A stretch of 64,000 nucleotides of DNA, from NCBI RefSeq assembly GCF_003323735.1, contig NZ_QOIM01000036.1:62001-126000 (forward strand), in the 5' to 3' direction. The translations under genes and the position numbers were made by a program. The notes beneath the pieces were generated by a model. That model had not been told where the DNA came from. It worked only from the letters and a program-made list of their open reading frames with translations, and did no database searches. This DNA comes from Streptomyces reniochalinae (lineage in GTDB: Bacteria > Actinomycetota > Actinomycetes > Streptomycetales > Streptomycetaceae). Of this stretch, positions 53,055 through 62,510 are shown piece after piece (positions within the stretch are counted from its first letter, which is position 1; the number at the start of each line of letters is the position of its first letter).

Positions 53055-54012
53055 CGTCGAACCTCCCGCCTCTCGTGACCGTGAAGAGCACCGCCGAGAC
53101 GATGACCATGATCAGCACCAGGAACGAGCCCATGGCCGACGCGTAGCCGTACTCCCCGAAACCGAAGGCCTGTTGGTAGATGTAGAAGATGGCCAGGGAC
53201 GTGCCGTTCGCGGGGCCGCCGTTCGTCAGCACGAAGATCAGGTCGAGACCGCCGGTGAGGGCGGCGACCGTCGACATCAACAGCACGAAGAAACTGGTGG
53301 GGCGCAGCAGCGGCCAGGTGATGGTGCGGAAGGTGGTCCACGGGCCCGCGCCGTCGAGCCGCGCGGCCTCGTAGTACTCCCGGGGAATCTCTTGCAGCCC
53401 CGCCAGGAAAATGATCATGTAGTAGCCCATCATCACCCACACCGTGACGGCGATGACGCAGCCGAGAGCCAGGCCGGGACTGCCCAGCCAGGACGGGCCG
53501 TCGAACCCGGCGGCGCGCATGGCCCGGTTGACCACGCCGGTCTGCTCGTCGAGGAGGAACTTCCACAGCACGCCGACGACGACGAGGCTGATGACGTACG
53601 GCATGAACAGCGCGGTGCGAAAGGCGCCGACCCCCGGCAACCTCTGCTTGACCAGCAGTCCGAGACCGAGACTCACGCAGAACAGCACGGGCACGAGGAT
53701 CACCACGTACAGGCCGGTGATCTTCATGGAGTCCCAGAACAGCGGATCGCCCATCATCCGCCGGTAGTTGCCGAGCCCGATCCACTCGTAGGAGCCGAAG
53801 CCGCTGACCTGGAAGAAGCTCAGCGCGAAGGAGAGCACCATGGGGATCGCGACGAAGACCAGCAGCCCGAGCACGTCGGGCGCCAGGAAGAGCCCGGCGG
53901 CCAGCCACTCGCGGCGTTCGCGGCGCAGGCGCGGTCGCGGGCCCTCCGACGCGCTGGGGGCCCCGGCCGGTGCGGCGGTCTCGCGGCGTTCCGGTACGAC
54001 GACGCCACTCAT
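53044..54012 (-). CDS. Sugar ABC transporter permease, MalF type
   Basis: A 322-residue permease with six helices after a short Pro/Glu/Arg-rich N-terminus. The EAA loop is YEAARLDGAGPWTTFRTITW. The ATG overlaps the binding-protein stop by 4 bases. The subunit pairs with the following MalG-type permease, and MsiK is the likely ATPase, by inference. Confidence 0.88.
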   Translation of the reverse strand: MSGVVVPERRETAAPAGAPSASEGPRPRLRRERREWLAAGLFLAPDVLGLLVFVAIPMVLSFALSFFQVSGFGSYEWIGLGNYRRMMGDPLFWDSMKITGLYVVILVPVLFCVSLGLGLLVKQRLPGVGAFRTALFMPYVISLVVVGVLWKFLLDEQTGVVNRAMRAAGFDGPSWLGSPGLALGCVIAVTVWVMMGYYMIIFLAGLQEIPREYYEAARLDGAGPWTTFRTITWPLLRPTSFFVLLMSTVAALTGGLDLIFVLTNGGPANGTSLAIFYIYQQAFGFGEYGYASAMGSFLVLIMVIVSAVLFTVTRGGRFDDGE

Positions 54013-55385
54013 ATCAGGCTCGCCCCCTTGTAGCTCTCGGTGTAGGCGGCGATGGCCCCGGCGGCTCTCTCCGTCTCGCCTGCCACCCCGCGGTCGGCGA
54101 GCATGGTGCCCTGGATGGCGTCGGAGATCGCCTTGTAGACGACCGGGGGATAGCGCGGCTCACCACGGCCGCCGGGGAAGATCTCGTCCTTGAACCGCCG
54201 CATGACGGCCGAGTCGTAGCCGCCTTTGGCCGCGCCGCGCTCCAGCGCGCTCTCGCGCGGTGCGACATCGGACTTGGCGCCGACACACCAGTCCACCATC
54301 CGGTCCACGGAGTCGTCCTTCATGGATCCCAGTGCCCAGACACAGAACTCGGCCGCGGCCTCGGCGTCGCCGCTGCGGGCGTTGGCGGCGAAGGACCAGC
54401 CGCCCAGTGCGGTGAGGTACCTGCCGCCGGGGGGTACCGGCAGCTTGAAGACCCCGTACTTGAACGCGGGTGCGTACGCCTTGAAGCTCGCCACGTTCCA
54501 GATGCCCTGCTGCCACATGGCGACGTTGCCGCCCTTGAATCCGCCCACGACATCGCCGGCGGCGGGAGGGGTACGCGGTGCGATGCCGTGCCGTACCGCG
54601 TCCTGCCACAGCTGAAGGGCCTGGCGGGTGGCCTTGGAGTCGAAGGCGACCTCGCCGCTCTCGTCCAGGACCTCACCGCCGCCCTGCCACATCCACGGGT
54701 ACCAGGTGAAGTTCTGCAAATAGCCGGGGTTGGTCTCGAAGACGAGTCCGGCCCGGGTCTTGGCGCGCAGCTTGTCGCCGACGTCGAGCATCCGGTCCCA
54801 GCTGGTGGGGATGTCCCCCTCGGACAGGCCGGCCTTCTCCCACACGTCCTGGGCGTAGAACATGGCCAGCGGCTCGACCTCCATGGGGAGGGCGTAGACC
54901 CTGCCGTCGACCTTGCGGCTGTCGAGCGCGGAGCCGAAGTCGTCGACGGCCTCCTTCGCCATGTGCGGCGTCAGGTCGGCCAGCACGCCGCCGTTGTAGT
55001 AGCGCAGGAAGTCGCCGGGGGAGAGGAGGAAGATGTCGGGCCCCTCGCCGGTGGCGAAGGCGGACGGCAGCTTGAAGCTGTTGATGTAGGTGTTCCGCGG
55101 CAGGTAGACGAGGTCGATCTGTGTCTCGTGGGTGGCGTTCCACCGGTCCACGGTGTCGACGAACCACTTCGACTGTGCGTTGACCGCCGGGTCGGGCGAG
55201 CGCTGCGGTCCGTAGAAGTTCCAGAACCGCAGGCGACCCGTGCCGGCGCGGGCCGTACCGCAGCCGGTGAGCAGCGCCGGGGACGCCGCGGCCGCACCGG
55301 CGCCGGCCGTCGCGGTGAGGAATCGGCGGCGGGTGGCCCCGGGGGGTGCGGCCGCACGCTTGGCGGCGGCGCGGTGGTGGAGCAT
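54009..55385 (-). CDS. Sugar-binding lipoprotein with Tat-type signal
   Basis: A 458-residue family 1 solute-binding protein. The N-terminus carries a twin-arginine motif (TRRRFLTAT) followed by lipobox LLTGC, so it is probably folded before export and lipid-anchored. The mature region has LRFWNFYGPQRS, GEGPDIFLLSPGDFLRYY and EPLAMFYAQDVWEKAG as expected for oligosaccharide-binding proteins. It lies between a GH172 hydrolase and two permeases. The ligand is therefore probably an oligosaccharide cleaved by GH172. Confidence 0.87.
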   Translation of the reverse strand: MLHHRAAAKRAAAPPGATRRRFLTATAGAGAAAASPALLTGCGTARAGTGRLRFWNFYGPQRSPDPAVNAQSKWFVDTVDRWNATHETQIDLVYLPRNTYINSFKLPSAFATGEGPDIFLLSPGDFLRYYNGGVLADLTPHMAKEAVDDFGSALDSRKVDGRVYALPMEVEPLAMFYAQDVWEKAGLSEGDIPTSWDRMLDVGDKLRAKTRAGLVFETNPGYLQNFTWYPWMWQGGGEVLDESGEVAFDSKATRQALQLWQDAVRHGIAPRTPPAAGDVVGGFKGGNVAMWQQGIWNVASFKAYAPAFKYGVFKLPVPPGGRYLTALGGWSFAANARSGDAEAAAEFCVWALGSMKDDSVDRMVDWCVGAKSDVAPRESALERGAAKGGYDSAVMRRFKDEIFPGGRGEPRYPPVVYKAISDAIQGTMLADRGVAGETERAAGAIAAYTESYKGASLI

Positions 55386-55422
55386 GCGTGCGCTCCTGTC
55401 GAGGAGTGGGACGGGGTGGGGG

Positions 55423-56517
55423 TCAGTCGACTTCGAGTGCCGTCAGGTCCGGTGTGGCGGGGCGGGACCCGGGGGCGAGGACGGGGGCGTCGAGATAGAA
55501 CAGCGAGGTGCTGGCGATGTCGTCGCTGGTGTGCCGGTAGCGGTGCGGCAGGCCGTTGCCCTGTCCTGGGCCGATGCCGAGGCTCTGCACGGTCACCCGC
55601 AGGTCCGCGCCGAACCTGATGGGGTCCGGGACGTGCCAGCGGTACATCCCGAACCGCTGCTGGCTGCGGTAGAGCCCGTCGGGGCGCAGGATCTGGTTCA
55701 GCCCGAGATACGGGGTGGTGTAGGAGGTGTAGCCCTGGCCGGGGACGTCGAAGTTCCAGGCACCGCCGAAGTAGTCCTCGGTCCCGGTGCCGCAGATCGA
55801 GGGGTACGCGTCGCCGTCGAGGTAGAACTTCAGCTCGCCCTCGCCCCACCACCCCGGGCTGTTGACGCCCCAAGCGAGATAGGTGCCGACATAGCAGCCC
55901 GCGCCCGTCACACCGTCCAGCAGCGTGTGCACGTCGCCGTAGGGCACCGGATGGCTGCGCCGCCACTGGGCGTGGAACCAGGAGGCGTCCTTCTCGACGT
56001 CGCCCGACTCGTAGTCCACCTGGTAGTAGAGGGTGACCTTCTCGGCGCCGAGGTTCTCCAGGGTCAGACGCGCCCGGCGCCGGAAGGGCATCGGCCAGTA
56101 CGCGTTGAAGCCGCCGTTGGGGTTGGCGGCGACGGGAACGGACGAGACCTGGCTGAAGGTGTTCCAGCCGTTGCAGAAGAAGTCACCGAGCGGCACCTCG
56201 ACGGCCGGTTCCTCCTCGCCCTCCCAGTACATCCGCAGCAGGGTGCCGCGCCAGGCCGCGTGCGGGTCGGTGGTGCACCACAGGTGGCGGATGGTGCCGG
56301 GGCCCTCGATGTCGGCGAGCTCCGCGCTGCCGCCCGGCGCGATGTCGATGCTGGGGGAGATCTTCCAGCCAGGGCCCAGCCGCCCTGCCGCCACCGCGCC
56401 GGTGCCTTCCGTGGCACGGCCGCCGCCGGACTTGGCGCCGGTGAAGTTCTCGGCGCTGATGGAACGGCTCACGGCGCGCGTCCTGCGGGTGAGGCCGTCG
56501 AGTCCAAAGGTCGTCAT
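55423..56517 (-). CDS. DUF2961 glycoside hydrolase, GH172
   Basis: A 364-residue protein of DUF2961, now glycoside hydrolase family 172, whose known members act on difructose dianhydride or D-arabinofuranosides. Conserved segments include the GPGTIRHLWCT lid, WGEGELKFYLDGD with its glutamates, and GTGTEDYFGGAWNF, which holds the likely catalytic Glu. No signal peptide is present, so it acts in the cytoplasm on imported sugars. It is the first gene of an ABC operon, and divergent from a fucose-isomerase-like gene. That pairing suggests D-arabinose-containing glycans. Confidence 0.87.
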   Translation of the reverse strand: MTTFGLDGLTRRTRAVSRSISAENFTGAKSGGGRATEGTGAVAAGRLGPGWKISPSIDIAPGGSAELADIEGPGTIRHLWCTTDPHAAWRGTLLRMYWEGEEEPAVEVPLGDFFCNGWNTFSQVSSVPVAANPNGGFNAYWPMPFRRRARLTLENLGAEKVTLYYQVDYESGDVEKDASWFHAQWRRSHPVPYGDVHTLLDGVTGAGCYVGTYLAWGVNSPGWWGEGELKFYLDGDAYPSICGTGTEDYFGGAWNFDVPGQGYTSYTTPYLGLNQILRPDGLYRSQQRFGMYRWHVPDPIRFGADLRVTVQSLGIGPGQGNGLPHRYRHTSDDIASTSLFYLDAPVLAPGSRPATPDLTALEVD

Positions 56518-56621
56518 CGTCTCTTGCCCTCGTGGTGGGGTACGTGGCGCGCGCCGCGGTCTGGGACAGGCACCGTGGGACGCGGGAGAAGCGAGGCGGC
56601 ACCGGTCAGCGGCGCGGACTC

Positions 56622-56777
56622 GTGAAATCCATTTCACCGAAACCTAGAGAGGGCCTCCGAGGGTGTCAAGGGGTGGGCTTCCCAGGCCGTTGAGGACGCG
56701 GATACGGGCGAGTGCGTGGGCCTTTGACCGGGTCAAAGGTCATTGCCGTGCACGCCCTTGACCCTGAAATCGATTTC
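56622..56777. promoter_or_regulatory. Three palindromes in the GH172/isomerase promoter region
   Basis: GTGAAATCCATTTCAC (56622-56637) and GAAATCGATTTC (56766-56777) share the pattern GAAATCSATTTC, typical of LacI-family operators, one near each divergent gene. Between them CCTTTGACCGGGTCAAAGG (56721-56739) is a perfect 9-bp-arm palindrome of unrelated sequence. The 351-bp region has no gene. Two regulators may act here; neither is encoded beside it. Confidence 0.68.
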
Positions 56778-56868
56778 TGCCACTGTCCCAGGTCATGTCG
56801 GGGCCGACTGCCGCCTGTTCCGATCTGCCGACCCGCCCGGGGCCGGAAGTACGACCAACGGAGACCGC

Positions 56869-58503
56869 ATGACCACCTACGCCCTCCCCGAGCCCAGCCG
56901 ACCGCCCGCCGCCGAGCCGCACACCGTCTACACCGTGGCCAGCGGAGACCTGCGCCCCGCCGCCAACGCCACCTGCTGGCCCACCCAGGAGAAACTGGAG
57001 AGCGACCTCGCCGCGGCAGTCACGGGCCTCGGCTGGAACGTGCGCCGGGGCCACAATGTGGACCCGGACAAGGGCCACGGGTTCATCGACAGCCAGCGGG
57101 CGGGGATCGAGGTCTTCAAGCACCTGCCGCCCGAGGCGCCGCTGATCGTCGTCGAGGGCGTCTGGCAGTACAGCCACCACGTGCTGGCCGGACTGCGCAG
57201 CCATCGGGGACCCGTCCTGATCGTCGCCAACTGGAGCGGCGAGTTCCCCGGGCTGGTCGGCCTGCTGAACCTGGCGGGGAGCCTCACCAAGGCGGGGCGC
57301 GACTACGCGGTGCTGTGGAGCGCCGACTTCACCGACGACTGGGCCCGGCAGGGGCTGCGCACCTGGCTGGAGACCGGCACGCTCCGCCACGACACCGGCC
57401 ACGTGCGCCCGCTGCCCCCGCTCCCGCAGGACCCGGAGACGGAACTGGGCGCGGCGCTCGCCCGGCAGCTGCGCCAGGAGAAGGCGATCATCGGCGTCTT
57501 CGACGAGGGCTGCATGGGCATGTACAACGCCATCATCGACGACGAACTCCTCAACCCGCTCGGCGTCTACAAGGAACGCCTGTCCCAGAGCGCCCTGGTC
57601 GCCGAGATGCGGAAGGTGTCAGACGAGGAGGCCCAGCAGGTACGCGACTGGCTCGACCGCGCCGGCATGACGTTCCACACCGGCACGGACGAGGCCACCG
57701 AGCTGACCGACGCGCAGCTGCTCAGCCAGTTCAGGATGTACATAGCCGCGCTGCGGATCGCCGACGACTTCGGGCTCGACGCGGTCGGCATCCAGTACCA
57801 GCAGGGGCTCAAGGACACCGTGCCGGCCAGCGATCTTGCGGAGGGGCTGCTCAACAACGTCGAGCGCCCGGCCGTACGCAGCAGGGACGGCTCCCGCGAG
57901 CTGTACCCGGGCGTGCCCCTGCCGCACTTCAACGAGGTGGACGAGGGCGTCGCCGTCGACTCGCTGGTCACCAACCGCCTCTGGACGGCGATGGGCCTCG
58001 ACCCGGCCACCACGCTGCACGACATCAGGTGGGGCGAGGAGTACGAGGGCCGGTTCGTGTGGGTCTTCGAGATCTCCGGCTCGGTGCCCGCCTCCCACAA
58101 CGGCGGCTACGACAAGTCGTACAGCATGCGGCAGCCCCCGATGTTCTTCCCGCTCGGCGGCGGCACCCTCAGCGGCGTCTCCAAGCCGGGCGAGATCGTC
58201 TGGTCCCGGGTCTTCGTGATGGACGGCCGCCTCCACGTCGACCTCGGCCGCGGCACGTCGGTCGAGCTGCCGCCGGAGGAGACCCGGCGGCGGCTGGACG
58301 CCACCAATCCGCAGTGGCCGATCATGCACGCCGTGCTGCACGGCGTCAGCCGCGACCAGTTCATGGCCCGGCACCGCGCCAACCACCTCAACGTGGCCTA
58401 CGGAGCGGACGCGGACACCGCCGACAGGGCGCTGCGCGCCAAGGCGGCGCTCTTCGCCGAGCTGGGGGTCGAGGTGCATCTGTGCGGCGACGTGCGGTGG
58501 TGA
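56869..58503 (+). CDS. L-fucose/L-arabinose isomerase-like protein
   Basis: A 544-residue member of the FucI/AraA-like isomerase superfamily, which interconverts aldoses and ketoses with a divalent metal. Recognisable segments include [20 protein letters not shown], the central [11 protein letters not shown], and a C-terminal [15 protein letters not shown] with the conserved metal-region histidines. FucI also isomerises D-arabinose to D-ribulose. The ATG at 56869 follows CGGAG. Its position opposite a GH172 gene, with shared palindromes, makes D-arabinose a reasonable substrate. This specificity is inferred. Confidence 0.78.
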   Translation: MTTYALPEPSRPPAAEPHTVYTVASGDLRPAANATCWPTQEKLESDLAAAVTGLGWNVRRGHNVDPDKGHGFIDSQRAGIEVFKHLPPEAPLIVVEGVWQYSHHVLAGLRSHRGPVLIVANWSGEFPGLVGLLNLAGSLTKAGRDYAVLWSADFTDDWARQGLRTWLETGTLRHDTGHVRPLPPLPQDPETELGAALARQLRQEKAIIGVFDEGCMGMYNAIIDDELLNPLGVYKERLSQSALVAEMRKVSDEEAQQVRDWLDRAGMTFHTGTDEATELTDAQLLSQFRMYIAALRIADDFGLDAVGIQYQQGLKDTVPASDLAEGLLNNVERPAVRSRDGSRELYPGVPLPHFNEVDEGVAVDSLVTNRLWTAMGLDPATTLHDIRWGEEYEGRFVWVFEISGSVPASHNGGYDKSYSMRQPPMFFPLGGGTLSGVSKPGEIVWSRVFVMDGRLHVDLGRGTSVELPPEETRRRLDATNPQWPIMHAVLHGVSRDQFMARHRANHLNVAYGADADTADRALRAKAALFAELGVEVHLCGDVRW

Positions 58504-58570
58504 CCGCGCGGGCGGCGCCCGGACCCGCCTGGGGGGCGGCGCCCGCGAACGCCGCCCCGGTCGGTGCGGA

Positions 58571-58589
58571 GCCCGGCTCGTCGCCGGGC
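58571..58589. terminator. Hairpin between convergent genes
   Basis: GCCCGGC and GCCGGGC form a 7-bp stem with a 5-base loop between the isomerase stop and the aldolase stop. A plausible bidirectional terminator lacking a U-tract. Confidence 0.4.
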
Positions 58590-58623
58590 CCGAGCCCGGC
58601 CGCCTGAGAGCGTGTTGTCCCGC

Positions 58624-59319
58624 TCAGGCGCTGGTCCCGGCTGCCAGCTGCTCCCGCAGACGCTCCAGCGCCGCGGGCACGTCGTCGGCCTCGGCCAGCT
58701 CCCTGCCGATGCTCACGGTGAAGGCACCGGCGGCCAGCCAGTCGGCGGCGGTCTCCATCCGCACCCCGCCGGTCGCCATGATCCGGGCGCCCGGCAGTAC
58801 CGAGCGCAGGGAGCGCAGATACGCGGTGCCGCCCACATGCGCGGGGAAGAGCTTGGCGACGCCGCGCAGAGCGGCCGCCCGCAGCTCCGTCGGGCTGTGC
58901 CCGCCCTCGACGAACAGCCGGTCGGCCGCGTCCGCCACAGGCCGCACCTCGGGGACCTGGAAGGGGCTGACCAGGAAGTGGGCACCGGCCTCCAGCGCCG
59001 ACTCGGCGACGGCCGCCGAGGTGACGGTACCCAGCCCCAGCAGAACCGCGGACTCCTGCCGCGTCCACCGGGTGACCAGTCCCTGCCAGCCGGGTGTGGT
59101 CGCGGTGAACTCGAAGGCACGCACGCCCGCCTCCCACAACGTCCCCGCCAGCCGGTCGGCGCTCTCCGCGTCGTGGGCCCGCACGGTCGGTACGATCCGC
59201 GCCGTCTCCAGCCGGTCGATGACCGACCGCAGGGCGGGGGACAGATGGGCGGTGGAGCCGAGGTCCACGACGGGCTCGCCCTGGGTGCCGGGCGCCGCCG
59301 GCCGACGGGCGGCGCTCAT
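58624..59319 (-). CDS. KDPG/KHG-type aldolase (DgaF/Eda-like)
   Basis: A 231-residue class I aldolase of the Eda family. The Schiff-base lysine is in GVAKLFPAHVGG and the catalytic Glu in VRAFEFTATTPG; ARIMATGGVRMETAADWLAAG is the phosphate-binding end. Such enzymes release pyruvate from 2-keto-3-deoxy-6-phosphosugar acids. The ATG overlaps the HPr stop by 4 bases. Together with a DgaE-like ammonia-lyase two genes upstream it matches the DgaE/DgaF pair that degrades D-glucosaminate-6-phosphate in Salmonella. It is the last gene of the right-hand operon. Confidence 0.85.
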   Translation of the reverse strand: MSAARRPAAPGTQGEPVVDLGSTAHLSPALRSVIDRLETARIVPTVRAHDAESADRLAGTLWEAGVRAFEFTATTPGWQGLVTRWTRQESAVLLGLGTVTSAAVAESALEAGAHFLVSPFQVPEVRPVADAADRLFVEGGHSPTELRAAALRGVAKLFPAHVGGTAYLRSLRSVLPGARIMATGGVRMETAADWLAAGAFTVSIGRELAEADDVPAALERLREQLAAGTSA

Positions 59320-59591
59320 GCGGGGGCCGCGATACGGACGAGGGTCTCCAGCGCGCTGTCCGCGTCGTCTCCGCTGGCCCGCAGCACGATCTCGTCGCCG
59401 CAGCGGATGTTCAGCGTCATGAGCGACAGCACGCTGTGCGCCGGGACGCCGGCCGCCTGTGGCCCGGCGTCCGCGCGGGCGACGGTCACCTCGGCCGCCG
59501 CCTGGGCGGCCGCCTGGGCGAAGGCCGCCGCGGGGCGGGCGTGCAGGCCTGCCGCTTCGGTGACCTTGAGGCGTCGTTCGACCGTCATCAC
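59316..59591 (-). CDS. HPr-family phosphocarrier protein
   Basis: A 91-residue HPr-like protein. The active-site histidine lies in the canonical GLHARPAAAF motif, and the regulatory serine region reads AHSVLSLMTLNIRCGDEI. The GTG at 59591 follows AAGGAGA. Its presence inside an operon with PRD, SFCGS and DUF4310/4311/4312 genes suggests a dedicated PTS phosphotransfer chain. Streptomyces have a general HPr elsewhere, so this would be an additional, system-specific carrier. A 157-base gap separates it from the PLP-enzyme gene. Confidence 0.85.
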   Translation of the reverse strand: MMTVERRLKVTEAAGLHARPAAAFAQAAAQAAAEVTVARADAGPQAAGVPAHSVLSLMTLNIRCGDEIVLRASGDDADSALETLVRIAAPA

Positions 59592-59748
59592 GGGATGATC
59601 TCCTTGCGTGCGTAGGTGTCTTGTGCGGCGGGGCAGTGCGTGCGCGGGGGTGGCCGCTGAGGCGGCCGAGCACGGTGAGCAGGCGCGGTTCGGTGGAAGC
59701 CGGCGCGGGAGAGCCGGGGTCGGCGGGGGCAGTGCGGGTCAGCGGGGG

Positions 59749-60918
59749 TCAGTTCGGCGGTGCGGCACCGAGCAGCTCCCTCAGCCGGCGCACCACCGCC
59801 TCCTCTTCCTCCGGTGTCAGACACCGCGGGTCCACGGCCAGGCGGCCCGAGCCCGCGTGGTGGTCGCGGAGGAATACCGGGGGGCTGCCGGCGGCGAGTT
59901 CGGCCGCCAGCCCGGTCGCGTCCCGGCCCGCGCCTACCGGATCGACCAGCAGTTGTGCACGGTGGATGTCGCGGCCCGCCTCGTCGGGCACGACGCGGGC
60001 CGTGATGCCGGGCAGCGCGTCCAGCCGGACGGCCAGCCGTGCCATCCGGTCGTGGTGGCCGCCCTGGCCGCTCCGGCCGACCTGACCGCCGTCGGAGGGC
60101 GCGGCGTGCTCCCGCACCGCTCGCACCAGCCCGAGCACCGTCTCCTTGCCGACCTTCATCGGCCGGCCGATGCCGGCGTACTGGGCCCGGCAGGCGGCGA
60201 CCAGTGCCGCGGATCCGCAGACGAGACCCGACGTCGGGCCGCCGAGAGCCTTGCCACCGCTGAAGACGACCAGGTCGGCGCCGGTGGAGGTCCAGGCCCG
60301 CGGGTCCTCCTCCGCCGCGGCGTCGACGATCACGGGTACCCCGTGCTCCCGGCCCACCGCGACCACCTCGGCGAGGGACGGCATGCCCTTGTGCACCGCG
60401 TGGTGCGACTGGACGTACATCAGCGCCGCCGTGCGCTCCCCGACCGCCGCGGCGAGGTGCGCGGCGCGCACCTTGTTGGCCGAGCCGACCTCGACGGGCC
60501 TGCCGCCGCCGAGGGCGATCATCTGCCGGACAGGGGCCCCGAAGTGCACCGCGTGCCCCTTGGGCAGGACGACCTCGTGGGGCCGGCCGCCCGGATCGGG
60601 CAGCGCCTCGATCCTGGCCAGGTCCTCGCCCGCGATCAGCGCGGCGACGGCCAGTGCGATACCGGAAGCGGCGCCCGTGGTCGCACAGACGTCCTCGCTG
60701 CCCGTCGCCGCCGCCAGGTCGCGGCCCGCGGCCACGAGCAGCTCGTCCATGACCACGTGGCTGCGTGCGGCCTCGGCCATCGCCGCGATCACCCCGTCGC
60801 TGAGTCTGCTGCCGCCGAGCGCGGTCATCTTGCCGTTGCCGTTGAGGGCGGGGGCCAGGCCCAGTTCCTCGTACAGGGAGGACGGGGGAGCGGGGGTGGG
60901 GGAGAGGGAGTCGGTCAT
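59749..60918 (-). CDS. SelA-like PLP enzyme, D-glucosaminate-6-phosphate ammonia-lyase type
   Basis: A 389-residue fold-type I PLP enzyme of the SelA/DgaE-like family. Conserved features are GLAPALNGNGKMTALGGSRL near the N-terminus, the cofactor-binding CATTGAASGIALAVA, VIVDAAAEEDP, and the Schiff-base lysine in VVFSGGKALGGPTSGLVCG. DgaE converts D-glucosaminate-6-P to 2-keto-3-deoxygluconate-6-P plus ammonia; the aldolase downstream would cleave that product. The ATG follows GGAGAAAGG. In the Enterococcus version of this cluster a similar PLP enzyme is present, with unproven substrate. Confidence 0.83.
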   Translation of the reverse strand: MTDSLSPTPAPPSSLYEELGLAPALNGNGKMTALGGSRLSDGVIAAMAEAARSHVVMDELLVAAGRDLAAATGSEDVCATTGAASGIALAVAALIAGEDLARIEALPDPGGRPHEVVLPKGHAVHFGAPVRQMIALGGGRPVEVGSANKVRAAHLAAAVGERTAALMYVQSHHAVHKGMPSLAEVVAVGREHGVPVIVDAAAEEDPRAWTSTGADLVVFSGGKALGGPTSGLVCGSAALVAACRAQYAGIGRPMKVGKETVLGLVRAVREHAAPSDGGQVGRSGQGGHHDRMARLAVRLDALPGITARVVPDEAGRDIHRAQLLVDPVGAGRDATGLAAELAAGSPPVFLRDHHAGSGRLAVDPRCLTPEEEEAVVRRLRELLGAAPPN

Positions 60919-60950
60919 GGTGCCTTTCTCCGCTGTCGTGACGGGGGAGT

Positions 60951-61694
60951 TCACTTGCCGGTGAGGGGGAAGAACAGGCCGAAGAGCATCGCGCCGAGAA
61001 TGGCGCCGCCGGTCAGCGGCTTCTTCCACCAGTAGAAGAGCAGCGCGCCCAGGGTGGAGCCGAGCCCCACGGGGATGGAGGCGGTCGCGGCGGCGATGAT
61101 GACCAGGGGGCCCAGATACCGGCCCGCCGAGTTGCCCGCGCCCATCATCACGTCGGCGCCGAAGGTGGAGGTGTTCTGGGACGAGTTGACGGTCGCGCGG
61201 CGGATCAGCAGAATCACGCAGCCGATCGCGAAACCGACCGCCGCGCCGGTGGGCAGCGCCAGCCAGAAGTGCTCCAGGGGTGCGGTGACGCCGCCCGCCA
61301 GCAGCATGGCGGGGATTCCGATGCCCACCCCGGTCTGCAGGGAACCGCCGATGTCGAGGATGCCCACCATCGGGCCCTCGATGACGCGGGCGAAGAGGAA
61401 TCCCGCGCCGAAGGCGGCCGCGGCACCGTAACTCCCGTTCTCCATACCGCCTTTGAGGAGGGCGGTGACCGCGACGTCGCTGAAGGTGCCGGTGCGGTAG
61501 ACGTAGTAGAGGTGTGTGCCGGTGAAGATACCCGCCGCGAGGGTGGCCACGAAGAGCGGGAAGGCCCACTCCGAGAGCCAGAAGCTGCCCTCGCCGGGCG
61601 CCTTGGCGCCGTCCGGCGTGGTGGCGGGGGTGCGCTGCGCGCCGGAGGCGGCGGTCGCCGCGCCGGGAGTCGCGCCGGATTCCGCGTGCGCCAT
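60951..61694 (-). CDS. DUF4310 membrane protein
   Basis: A 247-residue integral membrane protein, about seven helices after a Gly/Ala-rich cytoplasmic N-terminus of about 40 residues. Segments such as AFGAGFLFARVIEGPMVG, LDIGGSLQTGVGIGIPAML and TFGADVMMGAGNSAGRYLGP match the DUF4310 family, known only from the conserved cluster around E. faecalis EF_0833. Its layout resembles a PTS EIIC/EIID-type membrane subunit, but homology is not established. The ATG at 61694 follows CAGGAG. It is 17 bases downstream of the DUF4311 gene. Confidence 0.82.
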   Translation of the reverse strand: MAHAESGATPGAATAASGAQRTPATTPDGAKAPGEGSFWLSEWAFPLFVATLAAGIFTGTHLYYVYRTGTFSDVAVTALLKGGMENGSYGAAAAFGAGFLFARVIEGPMVGILDIGGSLQTGVGIGIPAMLLAGGVTAPLEHFWLALPTGAAVGFAIGCVILLIRRATVNSSQNTSTFGADVMMGAGNSAGRYLGPLVIIAAATASIPVGLGSTLGALLFYWWKKPLTGGAILGAMLFGLFFPLTGK

Positions 61695-61711
61695 GCCTGT
61701 GCTCCTGCCTC

Positions 61712-62503
61712 TCAGTCCGTCGGGGTGGTGCCGGTCGCGTCGTGGAATCGGCTCAGCCAGTGCGGTACGTCGACCTTCATCTGCTGGAGCAGTTGGATGT
61801 CCACCCCGCGCAGCAGGGCGCTCACCGCGAAGAGGGCCACGACGGCGCCCACCAGCACCCGCGTCACCCGGGTGCGCCCCAGGTCGTCCAGGGCCTTGCC
61901 GACGACGATGCCGAGCACGATCCCGGGGACGGCGTTGCCCATCACGACATGCGCCAGGCCGCCCAGGGCGCTGCCCCAGCCACCGGTGCGCCGCCCCGCG
62001 TCCACGGCCGCCATCCAGAACACGATGGGCATCACGGGGTTGATCAGCCACTCGGACGCGGGCCCCAGCACCTCGGCCGCGACCTTCTGCAACGAGTGCG
62101 GGATCGAGGCCGCCGTGGTGTTGAGCACCGAGACCAGGACGAGGCCCACGCCCGCGCCGAAGAACGCCATGCGCCGGGGGTTGTGGAGCGTCTCGGCGAG
62201 GTTGCGGTTGCGGGTCATGGACAGCGCGGCCGCCCAGTGCGGCACGATGCGGTGGTCCACGTCGGAGGTCAGCGCGCCGGTGCCGACCGCGCTGGCCCAG
62301 GCGTTGAAGAAGAACCCGAAGCCGAAGGAGAAGTGCGCCACCGGGTCGTTCTCGCAGGCGTTCAGCTCGCCCAGTGTCCGGAACGCGCCCATGCCCTGCA
62401 CCTTGGGCGCGTGGAACATGCGGGCCACCCCGGCGGAGGCGCCGAAGCCGATGAGCGCGCCGATGACCATGGACTCCAGCAGGATGGTGAGGGTCTCGTT
62501 CAC
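61712..62503 (-). CDS. DUF4311 membrane protein
   Basis: A 263-residue integral membrane protein with about six or seven helices. The hydrophilic segment VQGMGAFRTLGELNACENDP and the later RNRNLAETLHNPRRMAFFGA are characteristic of DUF4311 (EF_0832-type), found only beside DUF4310 and SFCGS genes. It probably forms the transport channel with DUF4310. The start is a GTG at 62503. It is 7 bases from the DUF4312 stop, so the genes are tightly coupled. Confidence 0.82.
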   Translation of the reverse strand: MNETLTILLESMVIGALIGFGASAGVARMFHAPKVQGMGAFRTLGELNACENDPVAHFSFGFGFFFNAWASAVGTGALTSDVDHRIVPHWAAALSMTRNRNLAETLHNPRRMAFFGAGVGLVLVSVLNTTAASIPHSLQKVAAEVLGPASEWLINPVMPIVFWMAAVDAGRRTGGWGSALGGLAHVVMGNAVPGIVLGIVVGKALDDLGRTRVTRVLVGAVVALFAVSALLRGVDIQLLQQMKVDVPHWLSRFHDATGTTPTD

Positions 62504-62510
62504 GGCCGTC

